Counted from the stretch's first letter, positions 34,044-45,111 are shown. The stretch is DNA of 64,000 nucleotides from Eudorina sp. 2006-703-Eu-15 (GCA_003117195.1 BDSI01000066.1:124001-188000); one strand, 5' to 3'. The notes: generated from the sequence alone by a model not told the origin. Program-made: numbers and translations.

Positions 34044-35977
34044 CCGCAGTACCCTAATGCTACCCACGTCCCCCACCCCCCTTTGCAATTGTCCTCATGA
34101 GTAGCTGCTAAAGTGCACTTTCAGAGACCCGGTCTGCCACTAGCCCCCGACCACGCTTGGCTCAGGGACATAGGCCGATGATCCCGTTGGGGTCCGCTGT
34201 AACATTCATTCATTCATAGGCCGTACACTCGATCTCGGCCTCGTGTTGCTTAACGCGTTGGTATGTAACAGTGCCGGCAAAACACGATACAAGCGGTCCC
34301 AATGTATCAGGATGGAACTACGACTGCTCGTAATAAGCCATACACACTTCTGAATAATACTTCTTCTGCACAAACCAGCTTCAAGCGCACCGCAATCTCA
34401 TCCTCATTACATAAAGGTAACCAAGCTATTTTAAATACACTTCTTGGCAAAGTTGGTCCTGGTGGGTGGACGGCTTTGGTTAGACCGCACAACCACCAAT
34501 GGCCCCCGGTGCGCCACCCGCATGTCCGCCCCACCTCGCGGCGCGCAGGCCTCCCCACCTCGCCCGTCTCAGGTTCCAGGTTTCAGGTCCCAACCCCGCG
34601 TCCTTCACCGCGCATCACTTATCCCCCACCCCGCATCCTCCACCCGACGCAGCCCGTCTTCCCCTCACTCGCTCCTCCCGGCCCCACCGCTGCAGCGCCC
34701 CCCCTGCCCCCTATCCCCCACCCCCGCCAGCGAACCCCCAAAACGAACAGATACATCACATACCCTCGACAGTTCAAATGGGAGAAACACATCAGACAAC
34801 AGGAAGACGGATTCGCCCCTGCAGATTACACGGGTACGTTCATGCATGCGCTGTCATGCACCATTGATGGCGTGGTAATTTGGAGGAAACTGTCGCAGAG
34901 CGGCTGGATTTGGAGTAATCACGCGCTGAGCGTTTGGTTAGGTGGTTGACAGTTGCCGGATCCATCTGCCGTACGTAGGAGAATCTGGCTTGCGGTGCCT
35001 AAGGCAAGCCCCTGACGGCAAGCCCCTGACTTTTGACGGCTTGGGTCCGGTGGTTCCTTGGCTTCTTTTCTTTGGCATGGCTCCCTGCTTCGTGCAGGGC
35101 ATGCCCCTGGGGTAGGATGAACAGTCCGTCTACGCCTGTACGGCGAGCAATCAACTTGGTTGTTGGTCCCCCTTGTACCCGTGAATCCTAAGGCAAGCGC
35201 TTTCCTGCTGAAAGGCGCTTCGCCTGGTCGATTCAAGACGATACAGGATATTCACACATGTTGATATTATTGCGGAACAAGTTCCTGTAACAGATATTGG
35301 CGTCGCATCGTGTGATGCTGTGCGTGTCGGTGCTCAGCAGTGACATCAACTAGCAAGGCGCTGGCAGGCTTGATCACCCTGGCCAGTAGCCTATAGTTCC
35401 GCGACGGAACAACAGAGGAGTAGGTGCATCCCGGGCGCGACGCCCGATCACCGACGCTAGGTAGAAGGAGCGCGGTCTCGCCTCTCGGCCGGGCCGTGGA
35501 ACCAGTTCTAGGTATAGGAGCCCGACCTATAGCCTAGAGCTGCTGCGCCGTTCCACCCATCAAGCACCAGGCGAAGCTGGGCCATCGCATCCATCCGCGA
35601 TTGGTTCTCGGGCTTCGGCACTCTCTGTTGGACTGCAGGCCTACATTGGGTGTTATCTACGCCGCGAAGGCTACCACGCCGCGAAGGCTAGGAGGCGCGA
35701 CGCTTCCTTTGTCGGATCTTCGACAACATCAGACCAAGGCCAGGTCTTCAATACGCCGCGACGGCAAGTTACATCGCAACGGTGCAACGTCTTCTTCCCA
35801 AGAAATGTTTTTTTCTGGTTGGACGGCTTCGAGAGGTGTCCGTGACCCACCAACCTCCGTAACCATTTCCACGTACTCCGTCGTCACCGCCATGAGTTCC
35901 CCATCGGATTCCCCGGCGGTGGACGTCGGCTCTCCTGAGCACGCACTCTTGCCCTCAGCTGCACATGACAGCGCGCC
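34044..35977. other. Segment unique to the upstream unit, between arm A and the hAT-like element
   Basis: Not duplicated elsewhere in the window. Contains an ATTC tetranucleotide run (34205-34218), C-rich simple sequence (34600-34730), short direct repeats (GGCAAGCCCCTGAC twice near 35003-35030) and hairpin-prone sequence. No supported gene. The open frame around 35601-35977 runs into the transposon and has no recognisable domain. The segment was carried along in the inversion. Confidence 0.5.
34163..34205 (-). repeat. Third copy of the GGACCCC repeat end
   Basis: On the minus strand it reads ATGTTACAGCGGACCCCAAC then GGGATCATCGG, closest to the copy at 6958. It lies in the segment between inverted arm A and the hAT-like element. 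A weaker 12-bp match is at 42004-42015. Confidence 0.35.
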
Positions 35978-36484
35978 CAGTGTTGCTATCTTAAATAAAA
36001 AGAATATTTACGGGCAAAAAAACCGGAAATTTTCTATTTCCCGGACCCCCAAGAAACCTGCGAGATTTCATTTATTTGACGCTGTGGAGAGCCGGAAATC
36101 TGCCCTGCCAACTATTTTCCAGACTACCAAAAAGGCCTGGAAATCTGCAGGCGCAGGGGAAAATCCTGCATCGTACACCTGTCTACCGCCAAAACACACT
36201 CGAATGCCGTGTCCCCAACTCCTGGTTACCCTCCCATATGCATCCGCGACGCAAGGAAAGCGCGCTTCAGGCCTCCATGGACTTAGAATCCCTGTCGTCG
36301 CTGTGGTAACAGTGGCCCTGCTGTCGAAACACGCAGAAATATTTCCACCCTGCCTCGGAGGTTTTTATTTCCTGGCACCTAGGAAGCCCCCCAAAATCTG
36401 CCCTGCCAAAGGTTTTTTGGCTACTGGCGACAGGCCGGAAACCTGCGGAATTCTATTTCCCCGTTTTGGAAGATAGCAACACTG
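35978..36484 (+). mobile_element. hAT-like non-autonomous DNA transposon (MITE-size, 507 bp)
   Basis: Perfect 15-bp terminal inverted repeats: CAGTGTTGCTATCTT at 35978-35992 and its complement at 36470-36484. CAGTG ends are common in hAT elements. Repeated subterminal words (GGAAATCTGCC, CCGGAAACCTGC) recur near both ends, as expected for transposase binding sites. No transposase is encoded. The 8 bases after the right end (CTGGTGGC) also occur at the end of the gene's other half at 19801-19808, which is the 8-bp target duplication expected of hAT. The left end instead abuts AGCGCGCC, which matches 7 of 8 bases (as complement) at 19793-19800. Confidence 0.82.
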
Positions 36485-36492
36485 CTGGTGGC
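36485..36492 (+). other. 8-bp target-site duplication, right copy (CTGGTGGC)
   Basis: Immediately right of the hAT-like element. The undisturbed paralogue has this octamer once at 60296-60303, within exon 5. Confidence 0.8.
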
Positions 36493-36550
36493 CATCAACC
36501 CGGCAGTCATCATGGGGCCGCCGCTGAGCAGCCGCAGCGACGGCGAGTCG

Positions 36551-36703
36551 GTGGGTGGCCCACGGGTTGGTGGATGGCTCACGGGTTGGTGGATGGCCCA
36601 CGGGTCGGTGGATGGCCCACGGGTTGGTGGGTGGCCCACTGGTTGGTGGATGGCCCACGGGTTGGTGGATGGCTCACGGGTTGGTGGATGGCCCACGGGT
36701 CGA
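36551..36703 (+). repeat. 20-bp minisatellite in SDR intron 5 (copy A)
   Basis: About eight tandem units of the same 20-mer as at 60362-60512, starting directly at the splice donor. Translated frames across it (repeats of VGGWPTGWW) are artefacts. Confidence 0.85.
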
Positions 36704-37050
36704 CTCTCGGCAGCTGGTTGGGTCATGTTGGGACTCCACGGGTCCACGGCTCTGTAGATGCCGTGTCCGTGGTGGTGTGGGTGTGTATGGGGCACACACG
36801 GCACCTGCCCGACACCATCGCGCGGAAGCGGCTCATGTGATGTGGAAGGGCGTCCCGATAGCTTGGCGACACCGTCTATGTGAATTTCGGCTGAGATGCT
36901 TCCGGGCTGTGCTCCATCATGTCGGGCCCACCAGGGGCCCGTGAAGCTGCATGGTCGCACTTGGTAGGTCGTGGACGGCACGGGTTCCTGCTGAGCCCAC
37001 CCAGGGTGGAGGAGCTCTTCACTTCCTCTCACATCCGTCAGATCCGCGGC

Positions 37051-37119
37051 TCCCCGGACCCCTCCCCGGACCCCTCCCCGGACCCCTCCCCGGACCCCTC
37101 CCCGGACCCCTCCCCGGCC
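37051..37119 (+). repeat. 12-bp tandem repeat before exon 6, five copies
   Basis: Five units of CCCCGGACCCCT just upstream of the acceptor of SDR exon 6. The paralogous intron (60872-60904) has only two units. Confidence 0.9.
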
Positions 37120-37738
37120 CACCCAGATCAACATGATCCGCAACATCCTGGCGGGTAAGGCCCACCCCGCGTGTCCGGTGCTGGGCTTCGGGATGGTGGA
37201 CGTCCGCGATGTGGCGGCCGCGCACTGCCTGGCGATGGTGCACCCCGCGGCGGAGGGCAGGTGTGTTATTAAGGCAGGCAGGACAGGAGTGCGTGACATG
37301 CGGCGGAGGGCAGGTGTGTGGGGGGGGGGGGCGATTGGAGGTCGGGTGGGTGGAGGATTCAGGGCGAAGGGTTTTTCGAGGGTGGAGGGGCGTGCACTTG
37401 CCCGGCCAGGTCCAGGAGGGGGTTGCGCTGCAGCTGCTGTCAGCCGACCCGCCCGTGTTGCTTCCGTGACCACGTATCTCTCCCACCCCGCCCCACCCTA
37501 CACCAAGCCGTACACGCCACCCCCTATCTGCCGCACCTCTAGGGGTCAACCCCTAGGGGCCCATCACCTCGGGTCTTGCCCATCTCTTCTCGGGTCGCCT
37601 CGCCACCCCGTCCCCTCCCCCGCTCCCCTCCCCACCCCATCCCACCCCGTCCCCTCCCCCGCTCCCCTCCCCACCCCATCCCACCCCGTCCCCTCCCCCG
37701 CTCCCCACCCCACCCAATCCCACCCCGTCCCCTCCCCC

Positions 37739-37787
37739 TGGCAGCAGCGCAGTATAAATATGCCTACCAATTTCCTATATTCCCCCG
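37739..37787 (+). repeat. Short intronic repeat present in one duplicate intron only
   Basis: The element reads CTGGCAGCAGCGCAGTATAA then ATATGCCTACCAATTTCC. It lies in the last third of the intron 37261-37821 of the split SDR gene. The corresponding duplicate intron (61047-61501) runs directly through CCCCTCCCC without it, so the copy is an insertion or deletion difference between recent duplicates. Confidence 0.75.
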
Positions 37788-38753
37788 CTCCCCACCCTGC
37801 CCCACCCCACCCTGCCCCCAGGTACATCACGGTGTGTCGGTCCATCTACTACTCGGAGATGATCGGCCTCATCAAGAAGGCCTTCCCGGACTCCGGGCTC
37901 AAGACCCCCATCGCGGTGGCGCCCAAGTGGCTGCTGTGGCTGGTGGGCCCCGCGGCCGGACTGTCCAGGGACCTGGTCAGGTGGGCGGGGGGTCGGGGTG
38001 TGTGTGTGTGTGTGTGTGTGTGTGTTGAGCGAGGAACCCGCCCGTGTGTGTTATTCGGCGGGCAGGGCTGGAGTGCGTGCTGTGCAATGTGTGTCCTTGT
38101 GTGTGTATGTATGAGGTAAATGTGTGAATGTGGGTGTGGGTGTGGATGTTACATAACTGTGTGTTTCCGGTGGGTGGGTGGGTGGGTGGGTGGGGCAAGG
38201 GTGCGAAGGTGGGGATCTCCGGAAGGGCGGCATGGTCAGCAGGATGCCATTCATGTCAGCGGGACGGCACATCGGGCGGCACACCGGACGTGCTGTGGAC
38301 GTGTGGCCGCTCAGCAGCCCTGCCGCTGCTGCTGCTACTGCTGCTACTGCTGTTGGCTGATGGGCATCCGACCGCGGCCTCGCTTTATCGCACCTCTTGA
38401 GTCCTCCAGGGACCGCTCCGGCCGCCATCCCCGATCCCATCCGCCAGAAATACATACGGGCTGCCCTTCTCGCCCACGGTTCTTCCCGGTTGCTCCCGCC
38501 TCCCCATCTGCCCAAGAAGTCTCATCACCATCAGACACACCCACCCCATATGCTTGAGGGACCGCCCGCAGCCACCACCAACCCCTCGCGTCACCCCCCT
38601 CTGCCCGTCCTCAGCAACGCGGTGGGCATGTGCCCCCAGTTCGACAGCTCCAAGATCCAGAGCGAGCTCGGGTTCCGGTTCCACCCACTGGAGGTGGCGC
38701 TCAAGGACGCGGTGGAGGGGATGCTGAGCTTGGGGATCGTGAAGCCGTTTTGA

Positions 38754-40218
38754 GGGGGGGGGCTCGGGGAAGGTACGACATCGACCAGTCCCAGGCGTCC
38801 CAGGGTCTTAGGGGATTAATGGGTGGGTGGGTGGGTGGGTGGGTGTATCTATTCGTCATTGGATGAAACGATGACGGTCATCTCCATGATGGCATGTCCT
38901 TACGTACATACCCTAGTTAACCTATGCGCAGGAGGTGGTTTGAAGGAGTGATGGGAGCTGCAGCGCATCCGGGCCTTCCCCAAGGGGCGCGAACTGCAGC
39001 AGCGGCGGCAGTGTACCCCAATCGCCAGTGTATCCCAAAGTCCCAGCAGGGCCACTGAGGGGGCCTGTAGGTGATTCGGCTGTACACTTATTTTGCACAG
39101 CCAACGTACATATTCAGTGTGTTTAGGTAAGAGACCCGCCCGTGACCATATTCTGTGTGTGGAAACGGACGTGCCGCGCCGTGCGACAGGTCCGCAGTGG
39201 CGGGTGCTTACAACACGGCCGCCCTGGTCAGTGGTGGGGTGCGTGCTGGACGCGCAGTGCCGAGTGAGACGTCACGTTACCCAATCGTGGCAGTCGTGAC
39301 TGCAAAACAACTTTAAGCCTGTAGACTTTGACTGATGGGGTCATGCGCTCGTGCTGATGGACTCCAGGGCAGGCAATGGAGAGGAACCGTCCGCGTGTCG
39401 GGCATCTGAGGGGGCTGTGTTGCAAGTCTGGGGTTAATAAGGAAAGGAAATTATCAGACCCAGACACATCGCAGGTCCGGGGTGGTGTGCCCCGCGCCGT
39501 TGCTTAGGTCTTGACCTGTGTGAGACGGCTGGCTCTATGCGCTCCGTTGAGTCCGCTGCAACGCGACACCGCCGCCACCGCGTTCGGGCGTCCAGTCGTA
39601 CGCGCGGCGGGACAACAGGGATGACCGGGGTGCACACTCTCTAGGTATTCGACAGTGACCGACCTCGCCGGGCCGCACCCCAGACAGCGGAATTCGGGAG
39701 CAAGCGCCAGTGATTTCCAGTGCCGTCCTGCCGTACAGCAACACCCATCACGCGACATCTGCATTACGAGGCACCTCCGCAGGGAGACGACGAGTGCATG
39801 TACGGCAACCAAGAGTGCATGTACGGCAACGTTCGCAGCCTGCATGACTCGCTAGCGGTCGCCCTCACATCGACCTGTTGGCGCGTGGGATCTCAGTGCA
39901 GAGATCACACGCTGCCGCGTCGGTCCCCCCTTACCCCCCGCCCCCCCTCGGGTTTATTTCTTTTTTTTCAATTTATACCCCTCCCCACAGCTCTGAGCAC
40001 ACAAGTACCGCAACCCACCGCCATTGAGACCCTTCTCGCGGACCACTTCACTAGATGCATAACTTCGCCCCGGGGACCACCGTCACAGGGTGCATCCATT
40101 CGCGCCCCCTTCGCGGGGCTACCCTAGCACCTCCTGACCTGCGGGACCCCAACCCGTCCAGCGTCCCCGCCTCCCTGCCACCGCCTCACTAGCCTCGCCA
40201 CTCTCCCCCAACGTGCCC
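38754..40218. other. Intergenic region between SDR C-half and the minus-strand gene
   Basis: No gene supported; convergent 3' ends. Contains a GGGT tetranucleotide run (38820-38843), a repeated GAGTGCATGTACGGCAAC (39794 and 39812) and C-rich sequence near 39928-39950. The duplicate is at 62401-63875. Confidence 0.55.
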
Positions 40219-42452
40219 TCAGCATAACGCCAGCTCCGCCGACGCAAACTTGGCCCCACAGAAGCGCGCCGGGGCACCTGGGCCGTGGCCGCTGCTGCCC
40301 GGGGCAGCACGGCCGCGGAGCATGACGATGGCCCGCCGTACACCCCGCGTTACGGCAGGCACCACGTGCTCCAAGAGCTGCCAGGACCGGGGCAGCAGGT
40401 GCTCACACTCCCTGTAGACCAGGTGGCGGCTGGGCCGCATCACGAAGGACGGCAGGGAGGGGATGGCGTCGCCCGCGCCCGCCCCCGCTGAGGCCCCCCC
40501 GCCGGATTCGCCGCCGCTGCCGCCGCCGCGGCCAGGGCCTTCATCGAGCAGCAGTGCGACCGCGTACTCGGCCTCACAGTCTGACCTGCGGGGTGAGAGG
40601 CGTACAGGGGAAAGGAGGTCTGCGCTGTGCACCGCGGGGGGCCTCGTTTGCTTTCGAGTAATGACAGGACAGAGACGGGGCAGTGCACAGGTATTGCGAA
40701 GGACCTGCCCCTGCCCCTGCCCCTGCCCCCGCTCGACCCCGGAGGCCCCAGGCGCCCTCCGTTCCCTCCGTTCGCTGCCCCACCTGGCGCCCACGTGCAC
40801 GCTCAGCCGCAGCCCCAGCTCGGCATCCAGCAGGTGGGCCGCCTGGGCCGCGGTCAGGCCCCGCCGCTGGAGCTCCCAGTCCAGGTCCACAACCTTAGGT
40901 AGAGGGGGAGGGAGGAAGGGATGGAGCAGGGAGTATGTGGGGTGAGGAGAGGGACGGATGCACTCTAAGAGGCCTGGGGGAGTCAAATGGCCCTTCAGGA
41001 AAGCATGCCCGCGCCCTTCCCTGTAGTTGTGAGGAAGCCACTTTCAGCACACCGTGCAATCCACGCACGTGAGCCCCGCATAGGCCCCGCGCAGGTGTGG
41101 GAAGCCTCCGCTCCCTTCAGCTGCCGAGCGCGCACCTCAGCTGCCCCGCCGGCCGCCGCCGCGCAGCGCCGCTTCCCCCTCCTCTTCCCCCCTGACCCAC
41201 TGACCCCCCGCCCACCTGCACCACCTCAGACCAGGTACCCAGAGTCGCCAGGCACGCCTCTCTACTCCGCGGCTGCACCGCCCCTTGCAACCACCCATCC
41301 GCCGCGTTCCGCTCAGCGAGGGGCGGCTCCGCCCGCCGAACCTCCGCCGCTGCCTCCGCCACCTCCGCCCCCGGCCCCGGCGTGCCTTCACCGTCGGCGG
41401 CTCCCCGCGCATCACGGACCGGCGCCGGTCCCCCCCGCCTCGCCACCAGGTCGATAAGGCCCTTGAGCGCCCGATGCATGTGCGGCACGAGGCGGCCGTT
41501 GCCGGGGTAAGGCAGCGGCGGCCCCGGGGGGGTTGCTGCCGGGAGATCGGCGGCTCCGCCCGCTGCCGCAGCCTCGGCGGCCTCTCCAGGGGCGGTGGCC
41601 ATGCCCTGCGGCACCTCCTCCCAGGCCACCTCCTTGCCGGCGGAAGTATTGAGAACCTAAGGGGGCGGAACCCAGACGCAGGGGAGGGTCGGGTGCCGGC
41701 GGGTGGGGACAGGGAGATGGGGTGACGGGGACAGGGTGTGAGGGTGATGTATTGGAATAAGGGAACCCAGAACCGGGTGTTGGGTGCTCATCCGTCGCCG
41801 CCGGCGCGTCGCCAGGCCTGATGCCGGCGTGACGAAGATATGCCGCAAATCACGGCCATCTAGAACAGCGTGACGGGCATTTCTGTGCGGTAAGATCCGC
41901 CGCTTGAGAGTCCCTTCGCCCATTCACAGCACGCTTTCGTCACTTCTGAATGTCTGACGTTCTTTTCTCACCGAATGCAGTAGTATAATTAATGAAAATC
42001 CAGTGGACCCCGCAGTGGTTGGTCCCCTTCTCACCCAGGCTGTGCGCTGCCAGCGGCTCCAGGGGCGCCACCTGCCGGAACCCAGGCTCCCGAGCGGCGG
42101 CAGGACCGCCGTGTTCTCCTCGCGTCGAAATCCCTGCAGCAAAGCCAGCGACACCGGCAGCAGGTCTCCAGCCGAGAGCACCAGTGCCGGGGCAGGTAGG
42201 ACATAGGGCGATGGGGGAGGCGGCACTACGACACCGCCAGATGGACCGAAATCGTAGCGCAACCTCGCTAGGATTCCAGGATGCAGAGCCGCGAGGTCGC
42301 CCTGCGGCTATGAGACAGCCTTGAGGCAAAGGCTTGTGCTACAGCGAAGGGACACGCACCGCATTGCGGAGGAAGTTGCGGCGGCAGAGGGCGAGGTGCA
42401 GGTGGGCTGGGCCCACGGCGGGGCCCTTCACCGCTAGCTCACGCAGCTGGGC
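40219..42452 (-). CDS. Unrecognised five-exon gene (at least 369 aa; 5' end not found)
   Basis: Minus-strand exons: 42452-42360, 42133-42035, 41656-41216, 40893-40784, 40585-40219. All phases agree and the sum is 1,110 bases. Recognisable stretches are LHLALCRRNFLRN in the first, YPGNGRLVPHMHRALKGL in the third, VVDLDWELQRRGLTAAQAAH in the fourth, and FVMRPSRHLVYRECEHLLPR in the last. Between them are Ala/Gly/Pro-rich linkers. No transmembrane segment or signal peptide is evident. I do not recognise the family. A COMM-like C-terminus was considered for exon 4 but is not convincing. The exon at 42452 starts after an acceptor, so at least one upstream exon is missing. The last exon is duplicated at the window end. 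Confidence 0.55.
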
Positions 42453-42599
42453 CTGTGGTGCAGCCGCGGAGGTGAGGAGTGAGGCGGCGACTGGGGTCAG
42501 GCGTTACGCTGAGGTGTGGGGCCGTGCGTTGGACAGGGGCACGGGTGACTGGAGCGCTTGGACTGGCATGTCGCATGTGAGCGACAAACAGCGTGGGTT

Positions 42600-44184
42600 T
42601 TATTTCGGTTAGTGTACAGAACAGGCAGCCGTGGGTTGCCGTCAGTGTCTGGTGCTATGGCAGTGGTCGATGTGTCTCAATAACAGCTGATACTTACTAT
42701 GGAGGGGTCTCCACTATTGCCCGGGCACTTACAAGCAGCGGAGGTGACATCCTGTACCGCCAGGCGTGCACGTCGCAAGCCGCATCGCGCCAGGCCCGAC
42801 AAATCAAGGAGCCGGTTTGTGCAATTGTTTCTGTGTCTGAGAATAGCATCACTGCATGGATTGATTCGTCTGGGAGCTGCGCCAACGTGTTTTCAGCAAC
42901 TTTATCGCTCGTATAGCCCGCACCACTTATGTACATCATGATTGACAACAGCAACGTTAAAAAATTTCAGATCCGCTGGTTCAAGAGGCAAGCAAATACC
43001 ACGATTACGGGTAACAATCAAGGGATGTGGCAGTCTGTGGGCTAATAAGCAAATATAAGGACGCATTTGTTTGTCCTTGTGTCCTGATGCGTCGTGCACG
43101 CGAGCTGGCAAAAAAGGTAAGAAGCTGCTTCTGACACGATGGATTGCATCTATCCCGCACGGGCATTGCGGCATAGAAAAATTTTAATTTCTCAAAGATC
43201 ACATTGAAAACACTTGATCATCACATTCTCTTGCAAAGCAATTCGCAGATGCGGTCATAGTGGGGCATTAGTAAAGCTGACAATCCCACGGGAAATATTG
43301 CGCAGGACTGCAATCACTACACCGAAAGCATACTGAGGATTGAACTACCTGTATATGCATAATACCTAGGATAACTTGTGGGTTACGATGTATATACTAG
43401 TTGCACCGTCGGGGCCTGTAGAAGATCTGCTCTATGACACCCACCGCAACCACCCTCCCCGCCGATTGGAACAAATGCATTCCAATAGGGGTAGCAAGGC
43501 GGAAAGCCGTAACCGTCATGTAAGGCGGTGTCGGGCTCCAGGACGCCTGCAAGTAAATACTTGGTATATGCGAAGGGACTCCCCGGCACCGCCACTGACC
43601 TCGGCCCGCCGACGCTGTTGGCGCTGCCCACCCCTGCGCCACCTCCTGGCAGCACCGGCACTCCGTCGCAAGGGGCACTAGCAACTGGCAATCGTACACG
43701 CTGCCTCAGGAGAGACTCATACCAGGCAGCACACCAGTCTGCCGGCCTCCTTCCCTAATTTTCCGCTTTTGAACCCTCGTTCTCGCATTGCCTATGGACG
43801 GGATCAAGCCTGGTGGGGGCTATTATCGTGCTCTCCATACAACCTCGATTCCAGAAGAGGCAATCCTGGCGCACTGGCGACCTGGCGTGTTGGCCGGTAT
43901 GGCTGCATGAACCTACCACCACCACCACCACCACCACCACCGGGTGATGGAGGATGGGTGCGCAGTCCTTGGTAGGGGCTGATGAGATGAGGCGCCTACG
44001 AGCTATCCGCGTGCCGTACACATGCATGCAAGCAGGGCACGGCCATACCTTGTATCTATCCACCGATTGCCGTATACCTTCGTACACAATCTGAAGACAT
44101 CGACGTACATAGCTTTCCGGCGTGTGCGACCATCACACCGCCCAGGTGGCCTCATCGCCCGGGACGGGTCGAACTGAGCGGGCG
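42600..44184. other. Region without a supported gene
   Basis: AT-richer than its surroundings around 42900-43400. Holds a CCA trinucleotide run (43918-43941) and the first member of a dispersed repeat pair. No open frame with a recognisable domain. Confidence 0.5.
43871..44006 (+). repeat. Dispersed ~130-bp repeat, copy 1
   Basis: Shares GTGTTGGCCGGTATGGCTGC, GCGCAGTCCTTGG and GATGAGATGAGGCGCCTACG with 45899-46028. Copy 1 has a CCA run inserted between the shared blocks. Confidence 0.7.
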
Positions 44185-45111
44185 ATGGGGAGGCGATGCC
44201 TCGAGGTGCCGTACAAACTAACAACAGAGCCGCGCCATCGAGCCGCCCGTTGCACACTGCGCAGCCCCGACGAAAAGTGGTGGATGGTGGACGTGCAGCT
44301 GGTGCGGCGGACCACTCGGGCCGTGACCCTGGCGGAGCTGAGGCAGGAGGGGGCCGGCGGGCCGCCCATCGACAGCATGGTGCTCATCAACAAGTGGGGA
44401 GGGGCCGGGGCGGGTGGGGCCGGGGCGGGTGGAGGTGGAGGGCCGAGGGAGAGGGAGAGGGAGGGCGGAATGGGTGGTTGCCGAGTATGGATGGGCAGGA
44501 GGGGGCGGCGCCCTTCAGCCACTCGAGGGACGCCACCCGCCGCCCGCCCGCCCGCTAAGGCGCCCGTGATGGTTGTCCTCCGCGGCTAATTGTCCTCCGA
44601 GGTCAGAAATGTCCGTCCTGGGCCCCCTGACGCGCCCTGCAGGTCACGGCTGAGCGTCCAGCCGGTCAGCCCTGAGCAGTGGTGGCGGATCCTGGAGCTG
44701 GAGCAGCAGCCGGCGGCGAAGGGGCAGGCGGAGGGGGTCGAGGCGGGCAAGCAGGGCAAGACTAAGGGTGGGGCCGTAAAAGTCGGCGCCAAGACTGCGG
44801 CCAAGCCTAAACCTAAGCCCAAGGACAAGGCGCAAGGGCAATCTGAGGAGCATGACACAGACGAGCAGGACGACGAGGAGTCCGAGGAGCCTCCACGGAT
44901 GGAGGAAGAGGAGGAAGAAGAGGAGGAGGAGGAAGAGGAGGAGGAGCAGCAGCCGAAGAAGCAGGCTGGTGGGGCCGGCCGTGGCAGCAGCAGGTCAAAA
45001 AAAAGGAAAGCAGTAGCCGGCTTGGGTCCAGGGCACAAAAGACAGAACGCAACATGTTTGGAAAGCGGATCTGGGCATGAGGTGGCGGGCCTGGTCAGGC
45101 CCCACGAGTGA
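44185..45111 (+). CDS. EVE/PUA-like (THYN1-type) protein, C-terminal half with charged tail (225 aa as modelled)
   Basis: Two exons, 44185-44393 and 44643-45111, join in phase to 678 bases. WWMVDVQLVRRTTRAVTLAE followed by RLSVQPVSPEQWWRILELE matches the C-terminal part of the EVE domain of thymocyte nuclear protein 1 homologues, an RNA/modified-base-binding fold. The N-terminal EVE strands (the YWL-type start) are absent from the first exon. They may sit on exons further upstream that I did not find, or the gene is 5'-truncated. After the EVE part come a KPKPKPKDK stretch, an uninterrupted Glu-rich run of about 15 residues and a basic SKKRK segment suggesting nuclear location. An acceptor at about 44267 could replace the modelled ATG. 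Confidence 0.6.

Larger units (their letters stand above)
36485..38753 (+). pseudogene. C-terminal half of the inversion-split SDR gene
   Basis: Exons 36485-36550, 37127-37260, 37822-37980 and 38615-38753 match exons 5 (rest) to 8 of the intact gene at 57923-62400. The two halves of exon 5 (108 + 66 bases, sharing the 8 bases CTGGTGGC) rebuild exactly the 166-base exon of the intact copy. The half has no start codon or promoter of its own that I can see; a transposon abuts it. Phases remain open to the stop after VKPF. Confidence 0.9.
36485..40343 (+). repeat. Direct-repeat segment, upstream copy
   Basis: Matches 60296-64000 in the same orientation with few differences. The true right end cannot be seen because the downstream copy is cut by the window end; it may extend to about 47157. 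Confidence 0.92.

Noticed and set aside
36466..36944. Open frames with repeats of VGGWPTGWWMAHG
   Set aside because: They translate a 20-bp minisatellite that begins at a splice donor; not protein repeats.
40784..40893. COMM-domain assignment for the exon reading VVDLDWELQRRGL
   Set aside because: Only a short local resemblance; neighbouring exons show no COMM-family features, so the gene is left unnamed.
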